Source: Aliarcobacter lanthieri (GTDB lineage: Bacteria; Campylobacterota; Campylobacteria; Campylobacterales; Arcobacteraceae). Taken from it: DNA of 64,000 nt. Below, piece by piece: positions 1 to 7,931 of this stretch. A program made the position numbers and the translations under genes. The stretch covers positions 1,240,001-1,304,000 of the forward strand of contig NZ_CP053839.1 in NCBI RefSeq assembly GCF_013201625.1, in the 5' to 3' direction. Each line of letters opens with the position of its first letter. Position 1 is the stretch's first letter. The notes below the pieces were generated by a model, which was not told the origin of the DNA, made no database searches, and was given only the letters and a program-made list of their open reading frames with translations.

Positions 1-341
1 TATTCAATAAAACTTTCAATATCAAATGGTTTTATAAAATATTTAGATATTCCTAAATCAATAGCTTGTAAAAGCATATCTTTATGACTATATGCACTTA
101 ATATAATAATAGGGATTGAAGTATTTTGCTCTTTTATCTTTTGACTCATTTCTAAACCATTCATATTTGGCATCATAATATCACTAATAATAATATCAGG
201 CTTAAAAATTTTAAATTTTCTAAGTCCTTCAACTCCATCTTTTACACAAACAACTTTAAAAAATAAATCTTTAATAGAAGATTTAATAAGATTACCTAGT
301 TTTTGTTCATCTTCTACTATTAAAACTTTTAGATCTTTCAT
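1..341 (-). CDS. Response regulator, receiver domain (3' end outside window)
   Basis: Partial gene running off the left edge; 113 codons are visible. The protein begins MKDLKVLIVEDEQ and has a CheY-like receiver fold: acidic pocket ED near residues 10-11, phosphoacceptor Asp about residue 54 in IISDIMMPNMNG, and conserved Lys about residue 104 in FIKPF. An output domain, if any, lies outside the window. The histidine kinase gene upstream ends 3 bases before this start, so the two form one operon and almost certainly a cognate two-component pair. The signal and targets cannot be read from the sequence. Confidence 0.9.
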   Translation of the reverse strand, partial: MKDLKVLIVEDEQKLGNLIKSSIKDLFFKVVCVKDGVEGLRKFKIFKPDIIISDIMMPNMNGLEMSQKIKEQNTSIPIIILSAYSHKDMLLQAIDLGISKYFIKPFDIESFIE

Positions 342-344
342 AAT

Positions 345-1427
345 TTAACTTTGTAATGGGAATTTAAGAGTAAATTTTGAACCATTATTTGTCTTATTAT
401 ATAAAATATGCCCATTGAAGCTATTTTCTATGATTACTTTCGAAATAAATAGTCCAAGTCCTGTTCCAGTACTTTTATATTTTGTTGTAAAATATGGTTC
501 ATAAATATGATTTTCTATATCTTTAGGAATACCTAAAGCATTATCAATAAACTCTAAATATATAAATTCACTATCTTGATAGCTTTTTAAAATAATCTCT
601 TTTTTTAATATTTTATTTTCATTAAAAGCATCTTTTGAGTTAGAAATTAAGTTTAATAAAACTTGTACTAATTCATTCTTAATACCTAATAATTCTAAAT
701 CTTTTGTTATATCAAATTTTATAGATATTTTTTCATCTTCGATTAATCTTGATAATATTTTTAGAGCTTCACTTATTGAAAGATTTAATAAAAATCTCTC
801 TTTTTGTTTTTGAGGATTAAAAAAATTTGTAAAATCTTCAATAGTATCTGACATACCTAAAATAAGATTTTTTGAACTATTATAAAAAGTATCAAAGTCT
901 TTTCTTTCTTTAGATTCAAAAGCTTTTTTTAGATTAAATAAAGATAGATTTAATTCAGTTAAAGGCTGTCTCCATTGATGTGCAATATTTGCTAACATTT
1001 GACCCAGACTTGCCATTCTTGATTGTAAAAAGATTATTTTTTGCTTTTCTTCAAGCTCTTTTTGAAGCATTACCTCATTTGTAATATCATATCTTATTGC
1101 AACAAATTCAATAATATTTTCAAATTCATCTAAAATAGGAATAATTGTCGTATTTAAGTATAAATCTTTTCTATTTTTTGATAGATTTTTAACCGTAGTT
1201 TTATATACTTGTTTATTTAAAATAGAACTCCAAAGAGCTTCAAATTTCTCTTTTGGAGTATCAGGATGTCTTACTATATTATGATTTTTACCAATAAGTT
1301 CATCTTTTGTAAAACCAAAAAGATTACAAAACTCATCATTTACAAATGTGATAACTCCATTTATATCTGTTTTTGATACTATATTTGAGTTTTCTATGGC
1401 TTTTTGGTAATTATTTACTTTTTGCAT
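345..1427 (-). CDS. PAS-domain sensor histidine kinase
   Basis: 360 residues, no predicted membrane segment, so probably a cytoplasmic sensor. An N-terminal PAS domain (about residues 12-120) carries the NIVRHPDTPKEKFEALW stretch typical of Aer-like, redox-type PAS domains. It is followed by a short coiled coil, an H-box with His150 in NIAHQWRQPL, and a C-terminal HATPase domain with an N-box (NLISNSKDAF) and a G-box (GTGLGLFIS). The HQWRQPL H-box is common in Arcobacter-type kinases. It should phosphorylate the response regulator encoded 3 bases downstream. The ligand is unknown; cofactor binding by the PAS domain is only inferred. Confidence 0.92.
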   Translation of the reverse strand: MQKVNNYQKAIENSNIVSKTDINGVITFVNDEFCNLFGFTKDELIGKNHNIVRHPDTPKEKFEALWSSILNKQVYKTTVKNLSKNRKDLYLNTTIIPILDEFENIIEFVAIRYDITNEVMLQKELEEKQKIIFLQSRMASLGQMLANIAHQWRQPLTELNLSLFNLKKAFESKERKDFDTFYNSSKNLILGMSDTIEDFTNFFNPQKQKERFLLNLSISEALKILSRLIEDEKISIKFDITKDLELLGIKNELVQVLLNLISNSKDAFNENKILKKEIILKSYQDSEFIYLEFIDNALGIPKDIENHIYEPYFTTKYKSTGTGLGLFISKVIIENSFNGHILYNKTNNGSKFTLKFPLQS

Positions 1428-1615
1428 GTTATGAGTATATCATCTTTAATCTTTAGTAGTTTATGTTTTTTTAAATAGTTTATATCCTTTTGGGCTCTTT
1501 TTGTAGAGTCTTTGAAACTTGCTAATTAAAATTAGTTGTAATATTCAATAAATTTAAAAGTAAAATCTAATTATTTTGTTGATAATATTTTATAAAAATA
1601 TAAGGAGTATGAAAT

Positions 1616-2080
1616 ATGAAAAATATTTATTTTGGAATGGTTCTATTTGTGGTATTATTTAGTGGTTGTGCTAGTGTAAAAATGGATTCAGCAGAAGCAT
1701 CAAATAATGCTAAAAAGTTTAATAATCCAAATAAAAATAAATCAGGATTGTATATTTATAGAGATAGTTCTCATTTTGGTGGGGCTTTAAAAAAGAAAGT
1801 TTATATAAATGATAATTGTATTGGTGAAACTGCACCTAGTGTTTTCTTTTATGAAGAAGTTGATGGAGATAAAGAGTATAAAATATCTACACAATCAGAG
1901 TTTTCAAACAATGATTTATTATTAAAAGTTGAAAATGGTAAAAATTATTATATAAGACAATACATTAAATTTGGTGTTTTTATTCATGGAGCTGATTTAG
2001 AATTAATTGATGAAGAAAAAGGAAAAGAAGCTGTATCTAAACTTGATATGGCATTAAAATTAAATTGTAATACTAAATAA
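1616..2080 (+). CDS. Lipoprotein, DUF2846-like
   Basis: 154 residues with a lipoprotein signal peptide: a hydrophobic stretch after MKNIYFGM and lipobox LFSGC, with the acylated Cys at residue 18. The rest is a single small beta-rich domain (GLYIYRDSS, KVYINDNCIGE, GKNYYIRQYI) resembling the DUF2846 family of bacterial lipoproteins, whose function is not known. A good ribosome site (AAGGAGT, 1601-1607) precedes the ATG. It stands alone between a divergent kinase gene and convergent hemB and ends in a shared hairpin terminator. Confidence 0.8.
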   Translation: MKNIYFGMVLFVVLFSGCASVKMDSAEASNNAKKFNNPNKNKSGLYIYRDSSHFGGALKKKVYINDNCIGETAPSVFFYEEVDGDKEYKISTQSEFSNNDLLLKVENGKNYYIRQYIKFGVFIHGADLELIDEEKGKEAVSKLDMALKLNCNTK

Positions 2081-2106
2081 TAAATAGCCAATTTTGGCTA
2101 TTTATT
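2079..2106. terminator. Bidirectional hairpin terminator
   Basis: A perfect 12-bp stem (AATAAATAGCCA / TGGCTATTTATT) with a 4-base loop. It begins inside the stop codon of the lipoprotein gene and covers the last codons of convergent hemB, so it can serve both strands. Confidence 0.75.
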
Positions 2107-3075
2107 ACGATTCAAAATCTCACAAACCTCTTTTGCATGATATGAAATTATTATATTAGCTCCTGCTCTTTTAAAAGCTATCATTGTTTCCATCATAACT
2201 CTTTCATAATCAATTAAACCAGCAATTCCTGCGTGTTTTAATAATGCATATTCACCACTTACATTATAAACACAAAGTGGTAATTTTGTTTCATTTCTAA
2301 TATCTCTTACAATATCTAAAAATGCTAATGCTGGTTTTACCATCAAAATATCAGCACCTTCTTTTTCATCTTCAAGTGATTCACTAATAGCTTCTAATCT
2401 ATTTGATACATTCATTTGATATGTTCTTCTATCTCCAAAAGATGGAGTTGATTCAGCTACATCTCTAAACGGACCATAATATCCACTTGCAAATTTAGTT
2501 GAATATGCCATAATTGGTAAATCTTTGAATCCATTTTCATCTAAAGCTGTTCTTAAAGTTGCAATAATACCATCCATCATTCCACTTGGTGCTATCATAT
2601 CTGCTCCAGCTCTTGCATGAACTAAAGCTTGTTGTGCAGAAATTTCTAGAGTTTTATCATTATGCACACTTTGAGTTTTTGGATCAAGTATCCCACAATG
2701 TCCATGATCTGTATATTCACAAAAACATAAATCTGTAACTATAAACATTTGAGGGAATTTTTCTTTTATAGCTATAATAGTTCTAGCAATAATACTCTCA
2801 TCACATAAACATTCACTTCCAACAGAATCTTTTGTATCTGGAATAGCAAATAAAATAATAGATTTTAAATCAATACTTATTAAATACTCACACTCTTTTA
2901 AAATCTCATCAATACTCATTTGATAAACACCTGGCATTGAAGAAATTTCAGTTTTTATACCTTTTCCTTCTCTTACAAAAAGTGGATATATAAAATCATC
3001 TTTACTTAAAGTTGTTTCTTGAACTAAGTTTCTTAAAGTTTCATTTAATCTTAATCTTCTAAATCGTTTAAACAT
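2098..3075 (-). CDS. hemB: Delta-aminolevulinic acid dehydratase (porphobilinogen synthase)
   Basis: 325 residues, full family length. It condenses two 5-aminolevulinate molecules to porphobilinogen in haem synthesis. The two Schiff-base lysines are visible: Lys194 in [15 protein letters not shown] and Lys247 in [10 protein letters not shown] cysteine cluster [14 protein letters not shown] (Cys117, 119, 127) marks a zinc-dependent form. The start has an AGAGGT ribosome site on the minus strand. It is divergent from ribA with 60 bases between. hemD and hemW lie elsewhere in the window. Confidence 0.98.
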   Translation of the reverse strand: MFKRFRRLRLNETLRNLVQETTLSKDDFIYPLFVREGKGIKTEISSMPGVYQMSIDEILKECEYLISIDLKSIILFAIPDTKDSVGSECLCDESIIARTIIAIKEKFPQMFIVTDLCFCEYTDHGHCGILDPKTQSVHNDKTLEISAQQALVHARAGADMIAPSGMMDGIIATLRTALDENGFKDLPIMAYSTKFASGYYGPFRDVAESTPSFGDRRTYQMNVSNRLEAISESLEDEKEGADILMVKPALAFLDIVRDIRNETKLPLCVYNVSGEYALLKHAGIAGLIDYERVMMETMIAFKRAGANIIISYHAKEVCEILNRNK

Positions 3076-3094
3076 AATATTTACCTCTTTTGGT

Positions 3095-3100
3095 TATAAT
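3095..3100 (+). promoter_or_regulatory. Putative sigma70 -10 element for ribA operon
   Basis: TATAAT preceded by a T-rich stretch, 35 bases before the ribA start, which has AAGG at 3121-3124. There is no obvious -35, as expected in Campylobacterota. Confidence 0.6.
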
Positions 3101-3135
3101 CTTTGCGATTTTAACAGTTTAAGGTTTAAATACAA

Positions 3136-3711
3136 ATGAATATAATTGTATCAAATATAGCAAATTTACCTACAAGATATGGAAAATTTAGAATAAAAGC
3201 ATTTAAAGATGGACATCAAGAACATCTAGCAATAATGAGTCAAGATTTTGAAAAACTAGAAGCTCCTTATGTAAGAATACATTCAGAATGTCTTACAGGA
3301 GATACGTTAGGAAGTTTAAAATGTGATTGCCAAAGCCAATTAGATTTATCTTTAAAATTTATAGCTCAAAATGGTGGCTTAGTGATATATCATCGACAAG
3401 AAGGTAGAAATATAGGCTTGGTAAATAAAGTAAATGCCTATGCATTACAAGATAATGGAAGAAATACAATAGAAGCAAATTTAGAACTTGGATTTGCTGA
3501 AGATGAGCGAGATTATAGAGTTGTTGGATATATTTTTGAAAACTTAAAAATAGAAAAGCTAAAACTTATTACAAATAATCCTGAAAAATTAAAATATGTT
3601 GAAAGTTTAGGTATTGAAATAGTTGAAAGAATACCAGCTATTATTAAATCAAACAAATACAATGAAGCTTATTTATCTACAAAAAAAGAGAAAATGGGAC
3701 ATCTAATTTGA
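3136..3711 (+). CDS. ribA: GTP cyclohydrolase II
   Basis: 191 residues, the stand-alone RibA form. It opens GTP to 2,5-diamino-6-ribosylamino-4-pyrimidinone 5'-phosphate, the first step of riboflavin synthesis. Zinc ligands are Cys52, Cys63 and Cys65 (HSECLTGDTLGSLKCDC), followed by the GTP-binding/catalytic stretch IYHRQEGRNIGLVNK. No DHBP synthase (RibB) domain is fused. Its stop overlaps the TTG start of rsmG (TTGA), so the two are translationally coupled. Confidence 0.96.
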   Translation: MNIIVSNIANLPTRYGKFRIKAFKDGHQEHLAIMSQDFEKLEAPYVRIHSECLTGDTLGSLKCDCQSQLDLSLKFIAQNGGLVIYHRQEGRNIGLVNKVNAYALQDNGRNTIEANLELGFAEDERDYRVVGYIFENLKIEKLKLITNNPEKLKYVESLGIEIVERIPAIIKSNKYNEAYLSTKKEKMGHLI

Positions 3712-4289
3712 GTTTAAAAAGTTTACTTGAAAAAAATGGCTTAAATTTAGAAGATAGTTTTTATGAAGATTGTAAAATATTTGTAGAACTTTTACAAAAA
3801 TGGGGAAAAGTTCATAACTTAAGTGGAAGATTAAGTTTTGAAGATATAAGTGAAAATATTTTAGATTCACTTTATCCACTAAAATTTATAGAAAACTTTT
3901 CAAGTTTTGCAGATATTGGAACAGGAGCTGGTTATCCAGGGCTTATTTTAGCTATTGCAAAAAAAGATATAAAAGCTTTTTTAGTAGAACCAAGAATAAA
4001 AAGAGTAGCTTTTTTAAATTTTGTAAAAGCTAGTTTAGGTTTGAAGAATCTTATCATTATTCAAAATAGAGCTGAAAACATACAAGATATTAAGGTAGAT
4101 TTAATAACAAGCAGAGCTGTAACAAATACAAAACTTTTATTGGAAATCACAGAAAATATGAAAAAATCTAACACTTCATATCTTTTTTATAAAGGCAGTA
4201 TGTTAGAAAGTGAATTAGATGAAGCAAAAATAAACAACTATAATATTATATCAAGAAACGATAGAAATTATTTATATATAAAGGCTTAA
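3708..4289 (+). CDS. rsmG: 16S rRNA (guanine527-N7)-methyltransferase
   Basis: 193 residues, usual for RsmG/GidB. It methylates N7 of G527 of 16S rRNA using S-adenosylmethionine. The SAM-binding motif is FADIGTGAGYPGLILAI (about residues 65-81), followed by FLVEPRIKRVAFLNFV, a characteristic family signature. It starts with TTG overlapping the ribA stop. Followed 2 bases later by a small zinc-ribbon gene in the same transcription unit. Confidence 0.94.
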   Translation: MSLKSLLEKNGLNLEDSFYEDCKIFVELLQKWGKVHNLSGRLSFEDISENILDSLYPLKFIENFSSFADIGTGAGYPGLILAIAKKDIKAFLVEPRIKRVAFLNFVKASLGLKNLIIIQNRAENIQDIKVDLITSRAVTNTKLLLEITENMKKSNTSYLFYKGSMLESELDEAKINNYNIISRNDRNYLYIKA

Positions 4290-4291
4290 GT

Positions 4292-4507
4292 ATGTTACTA
4301 AAATTTTTAGGATTAATAATCATTGGTTTTTTAATTTATATTATATTTTTTAAAAAATCAAGAAAAAATAATTTAAAAAAAGATGATAAATTAATATCAG
4401 ATGAAATGGTAGAATGTCCAACTTGTAAAACTTTTGTTTCTCAGAAAGAAGCTATAGTTAGTAATGGAAGATTTTATTGTTCAAAAGATTGTTTAGAAAA
4501 AAGGTAA
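4292..4507 (+). CDS. Small membrane-anchored zinc-ribbon protein (PP0621-like)
   Basis: 71 residues: one N-terminal membrane helix (LLKFLGLIIIGFLIYIIFF), a basic linker, and a C-terminal treble-clef-like cysteine pattern CPTCKTF...CSKDC (C-x2-C, then C-x3-C). This matches the PP0621 family of uncharacterised proteins. The zinc domain should face the cytoplasm given the basic linker. It sits 2 bases after rsmG and 4 bases before the next gene, so it is in the ribA-rsmG-glyS operon. Function unknown. Confidence 0.75.
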   Translation: MLLKFLGLIIIGFLIYIIFFKKSRKNNLKKDDKLISDEMVECPTCKTFVSQKEAIVSNGRFYCSKDCLEKR

Positions 4508-4511
4508 TATT

Positions 4512-4889
4512 ATGATAATAATAGGTGATAACTTAGTACCTTATGAAAAACCTTATTTTATAAGTAGTATTGAAGATATAAAAGCTACAAAACCAAATTC
4601 GATATTGCTATTTAATTATGATGAAAAAATAGTTAAATATTGTTATGAAAACTCTTTAAATTTTGCTGTTATTGTTGATAGTTTAAAAGAAGCAATATAT
4701 GCAAATAGTTTAAATTCAAGATATATTATTTCAAAAATAAAATTATCTAAAAAAATACAAAAAATAGCAGAAAATTATATGTTTGATTCTAAAATTTTAG
4801 CTATTATTTACTCAAATGATGAACTAGAAAAAGTTGCTAAAAAAGAGATAGATGGCGTAATTTATCATAAATTACTATCTCAAAATTAA
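4512..4889 (+). CDS. Conserved hypothetical protein
   Basis: 125 residues, no signal peptide or membrane segment, no motif that I recognise. The alternating beta/alpha pattern (NSILLFNYDEKIVKYCYE, NFAVIVDSLKEAIYAN, DSKILAIIYSNDELEKVA) suggests a small Rossmann-like or SIS-like fold. It lies in a tight operon between a zinc-ribbon membrane protein and a small membrane protein upstream of glyS. Codon use resembles its neighbours, so it is likely a genuine core gene. Confidence 0.7.
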   Translation: MIIIGDNLVPYEKPYFISSIEDIKATKPNSILLFNYDEKIVKYCYENSLNFAVIVDSLKEAIYANSLNSRYIISKIKLSKKIQKIAENYMFDSKILAIIYSNDELEKVAKKEIDGVIYHKLLSQN

Positions 4890-4902
4890 AATAGGATTTA
4901 AA

Positions 4903-5061
4903 TTGAAAGAGATACTAGATACAATAGTTATAATTTTATTTGTTTTTATGGTTGCTATGTTTATTATAAACTTTAATAGACAACAAATAAAAAAACATAC
5001 AGATAAAATCGAAGAGAATGAAAAAAATACAACTTCTAAAAAGGAAAATATAGATGAATAA
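4903..5061 (+). CDS. Small single-pass membrane protein (TTG start)
   Basis: A 52-residue gene beginning with TTG, with AGGA at 4893-4896 six bases upstream. It reads MKEILDTIVIILFVFMVAM, one membrane helix, then a charged tail rich in Lys and Glu. Its last 8 bases overlap the glyS start, implying translational coupling. The frame is open exactly from the upstream gene's end to glyS with a ribosome site, which supports it as real. Function unknown. Confidence 0.65.
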   Translation: MKEILDTIVIILFVFMVAMFIINFNRQQIKKHTDKIEENEKNTTSKKENIDE

Positions 5062-7069
5062 ACCACTTTTAATTGAGATTGGTGTTGAAGAATTACCAGC
5101 TATTCCATTTTTAAATGAATTACCAAATATTGAAAAAAAATGGAGCAATATTTTAGAAAAAAATAGACTTTTATGTGATTTTGACTTTTTTTATACTCCA
5201 AGAAGATTAGTTTTATGGCATAGAGAATTCCAAGTAAAACAAGAAGATAGTATTGTTGAACAATTTGGAGCACCAGTTAAAATAGCATTTAAAGATGGAG
5301 TTCCAACGGGTGCTGCTATTAGTTTTGCTTCAAAATTGGGAGTGGAAGTTTCACAACTGCAAACAAAAGATTTAGGAAAAGGTGAAGTTTTATATTTCAA
5401 ACAAGAAGTAAAAGGTGAAGAATCTAAAAATCTTTTAAATGATATGGTAAATGAGTTTATTTCTTCTTTAAACTTTGGAAAGTCTATGAGATGGGCAAGT
5501 AGAAGTGATAGTTTTATTAGACCTATTAGAAGTTTAAGTATTATGTTAGGAGATGAAATAGTTGAAGCAGAACTTTTTGGTATAAAATCTTCTAATATTG
5601 CATTTAGCCATAGAATGGTATCTTATGAACCATTTAGTTTTGATTTTGCTGGAGACTATTTTTGTAAACTTGATAAAAATGGAGTTATATTATATCCAGA
5701 TGAAAGAAGAAAAATCATCTTAGAACAGATGAAAGATATTGAACAAAGACATAATATTAAAATAGAAATTGATAGTGAACTTTTAGATGAAGTTGTTGCT
5801 ATAACAGAGTATCCAACTGCACTTATTGGAAAGTTTGATGAAGAGTTTTTAACTCTTCCACCAGAAGTTATAGTAACTTCTATGAAAGAGAATCAAAGAT
5901 ATTTTGCAGTTTATAAAGATGATAAATTAACAAACAATTTTATTGTTGTTTCAAATGCTAAAACAGATGATTTTGGATATATCATACAAGGAAATGAAAA
6001 AGTTTTAAGACCAAGACTTGCTGATGCTATGTTTTTTTATAAAAATGATATAAAAAATGGTTTATCAAATGAGGGACTTAAAAAACTTGTTTTTGTAGAA
6101 GGTTTAGGTTCTATGTATGATAAATGTGAAAGAGAAGCGAAAATAGCTTCATATTTAGCAAATACTTTAAATATAAACGAAAAAGAACTACTCAATAAAG
6201 CTGTGATGCTTTCAAAAGCTGATTTAATGAGTGAAATGGTTTATGAATTTACAGAACTTCAAGGATTGATGGGATATTACTATGCAAAAATAGCGAATGA
6301 ACCTGAAATATTTGCATTAGCTTTAAAAGAGCAGTATTTACCAACAGGAGAAGAGTCAGAACTTCCTTCAACAGTTTTTTCAAGTATTGTAGCTTTATCA
6401 AATAAAATAGATAATCTTATTTCTTTATTTAGTATAGGAAAAATTCCAACTGGTTCAAAAGACCCATTTGGATTAAGAAGAGCAGCACTTGGAATAGTAA
6501 GAATAGCTATAAAACACAAACTTGCTATTGATTTTACAAAAATAGTTGATGAATTGTCAGTAAATTATAAAAATTTAGATAAAAAAGTTTTAATTGAATT
6601 TTTTAATGAAAGACTATTTAAAATATTTGATAGTGTAAATCCAACTGTTTTAAAAGCCGTATTATCAAGTGGTGAAAGTGATATTTATAAAATCTCTTTA
6701 AAAGTTGAAGCTTTAAATCCAATAGTTCAAAGTGATAATTTCAAAGATTATGTAACTACATTTAAAAGAGTTGCAAATATTATAAAAGATATTGATTTAA
6801 AAGATTTAACAATAAATGAAAGTTTATTTGAAGCAGAGGAAGAAAAAGAGCTTTACAAAGCATTTAATAAAGTTTTAACTACAAATTTTGAAACTTTTGA
6901 AGAAGAACTTGAAGCACTTTTTGCTTTAAAACCACAATTAGATAACTTTTTTGAGAATGTATTTGTAAATCATGAAAATGAGAAGATAAGAACAAATAGA
7001 AAAAATCTTATTGGTCTTGTTTATCAAGGATTTAGAAAAATAGCTGATATTAAAGAGATTACTATCTAA
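5054..7069 (+). CDS. glyS: Glycyl-tRNA synthetase beta subunit
   Basis: 671 residues, the full length of the beta subunit of the bacterial alpha2-beta2 glycyl-tRNA synthetase. It begins LLIEIGVEELPAIPFLNEL, a family signature, and carries GSKDPFGLRRAALGIVRIA in the HD-type central region, with the anticodon-binding domain at the C terminus. It works with GlyQ (alpha), which is not in this window. It overlaps the small membrane gene upstream by 8 bases and the thioesterase downstream by 1 base (TAATG). Confidence 0.97.
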   Translation: MNKPLLIEIGVEELPAIPFLNELPNIEKKWSNILEKNRLLCDFDFFYTPRRLVLWHREFQVKQEDSIVEQFGAPVKIAFKDGVPTGAAISFASKLGVEVSQLQTKDLGKGEVLYFKQEVKGEESKNLLNDMVNEFISSLNFGKSMRWASRSDSFIRPIRSLSIMLGDEIVEAELFGIKSSNIAFSHRMVSYEPFSFDFAGDYFCKLDKNGVILYPDERRKIILEQMKDIEQRHNIKIEIDSELLDEVVAITEYPTALIGKFDEEFLTLPPEVIVTSMKENQRYFAVYKDDKLTNNFIVVSNAKTDDFGYIIQGNEKVLRPRLADAMFFYKNDIKNGLSNEGLKKLVFVEGLGSMYDKCEREAKIASYLANTLNINEKELLNKAVMLSKADLMSEMVYEFTELQGLMGYYYAKIANEPEIFALALKEQYLPTGEESELPSTVFSSIVALSNKIDNLISLFSIGKIPTGSKDPFGLRRAALGIVRIAIKHKLAIDFTKIVDELSVNYKNLDKKVLIEFFNERLFKIFDSVNPTVLKAVLSSGESDIYKISLKVEALNPIVQSDNFKDYVTTFKRVANIIKDIDLKDLTINESLFEAEEEKELYKAFNKVLTTNFETFEEELEALFALKPQLDNFFENVFVNHENEKIRTNRKNLIGLVYQGFRKIADIKEITI

Positions 7070-7431
7070 TGCAAATAAGAGTTTACTACGACGATACAGA
7101 TTGTGGTGGAATAGTTTATCATTCAAACTATTTAAAGTTTTGTGAAAGAGCCAGAAGTGAATTATTCTTTCAAAAAGGTTTATCACCACACAATGATGAT
7201 GAGTTTTTTGTAGTAAAATCTTGCGAAGCAAACTGGATAAAATCAGCAGTTTTCGCTGATATTTTAGAAGTTAAAACAAAGCTTTTAGAGAAAAAATCTG
7301 CTTCAATTTTAATGAAACAAGAGATTTTTAGAGAAGATGAAAAAATATTTGAAGCTACTTTTAAACTAGCTTTCTTAAAAAACTTTAAACCAGCAAAAAT
7401 ACCAGAACATATATTTTCTATATTGGAGTAA
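7069..7431 (+). CDS. ybgC: YbgC/FadM-type acyl-CoA thioesterase
   Basis: 120 residues with a single hotdog domain. The 4-hydroxybenzoyl-CoA thioesterase signature is at the N terminus: YYDDTDCGGIVYHSNYLKF, with catalytic Asp11. YbgC proteins hydrolyse acyl-CoAs and in Helicobacter act on short or long acyl chains; in gammaproteobacteria they sit near tol-pal. Here there is no tol-pal context. The start overlaps the glyS stop by 1 base. The substrate is not predictable from sequence. Confidence 0.88.
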   Translation: MQIRVYYDDTDCGGIVYHSNYLKFCERARSELFFQKGLSPHNDDEFFVVKSCEANWIKSAVFADILEVKTKLLEKKSASILMKQEIFREDEKIFEATFKLAFLKNFKPAKIPEHIFSILE

Positions 7432-7434
7432 AAT

Positions 7435-7894
7435 ATGAAGAAACTAATACTAATTTTACTTTTTTCTTTGAATGTTTTTGCAAATGAAGTTTTTTTACTT
7501 CCTGATGAGTCAAAAATTGCACAAGAAAAAATCAAATCTTTGATAAATGAAGCAAAATCTTCTATTTTTATTGCTATGTACAATTTTTCATATAAAAAAA
7601 TAGCAAAAGATTTACTAGAAGCTTCAAAAAATGGTACAGATATTTGATGGCGAAAAAGTTTCAAAAGATGATGATGTTTTAAAACTTTTTAAAAATAGCA
7701 AAATAAAAACTATTGTAAATAAAGATAAAAATAAAATGCACATAAAAGCTATGTTAATAGATGACAATTTAGCTCTTATAGGTAGTACAAATTTTACAAA
7801 AAAGTCATTTGAAGAAAACTATGATTTGATTTATATCTCAAAAGATGAAAAGTTAATATCTAAATTAAAAGAGTTTAGAGCAAAATTTGAATAA
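7435..7894 (+). pseudogene. Phospholipase D-like (single HKD) protein, frameshifted
   Basis: Two overlapping reading frames together make one PLD-superfamily protein. Frame 1 (7435-7647) encodes a signal peptide (KKLILILLFSLNVFANEVF) and the start of the domain, ending ASKNGTDI-stop. Frame 2 (7631-7894) continues VQIFDGEKVSKDD and holds the HKD motif MHIKAMLIDDNLALIGSTN. The two join perfectly (NGTD-VQIFDGEK) if one 8-base unit, GTACAGAT, is restored as a tandem pair near 7634-7641. Single-HKD secreted proteins of this kind are often Nuc-like endonucleases. It is either a pseudogene, a phase-off allele, or an assembly collapse. Confidence 0.82.
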
Positions 7895-7896
7895 AA

Positions 7897-7902
7897 TATA
7901 AT
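7897..7902 (+). promoter_or_regulatory. Putative -10 element for M48 protease gene
   Basis: TATAAT 30 bases before the GTG start of the M48 peptidase, just after the PLD-like gene ends. No clear -35. Confidence 0.5.
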
Positions 7903-7931
7903 CTTTAAAATATATTATTAAAGGATTATAT

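Noticed and set aside
1428-1615. 188-base gap between histidine kinase and lipoprotein as an RNA gene
   Set aside because: AT-rich with only promoter-like sequence and a ribosome site; no stable dyad or reading frame.
4875-5148. Two overlapping minus-strand frames opposite the glyS start
   Set aside because: They lie antisense to a convincing operon junction, have Phe/Ile-rich composition from the reverse of AT-rich coding DNA and no ribosome site.
7625-7650. Programmed ribosomal frameshift in the PLD-like gene
   Set aside because: No slippery heptamer, internal ribosome-site-like stimulator or downstream stem was seen, and the 8-bp unit restoration explains the break better.
7170-7664. 164-residue minus-strand frame across the thioesterase and PLD-like genes
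   Set aside because: Antisense to ybgC, whose catalytic motif is certain; Ser/Phe/Lys-rich translation is typical of a shadow frame.
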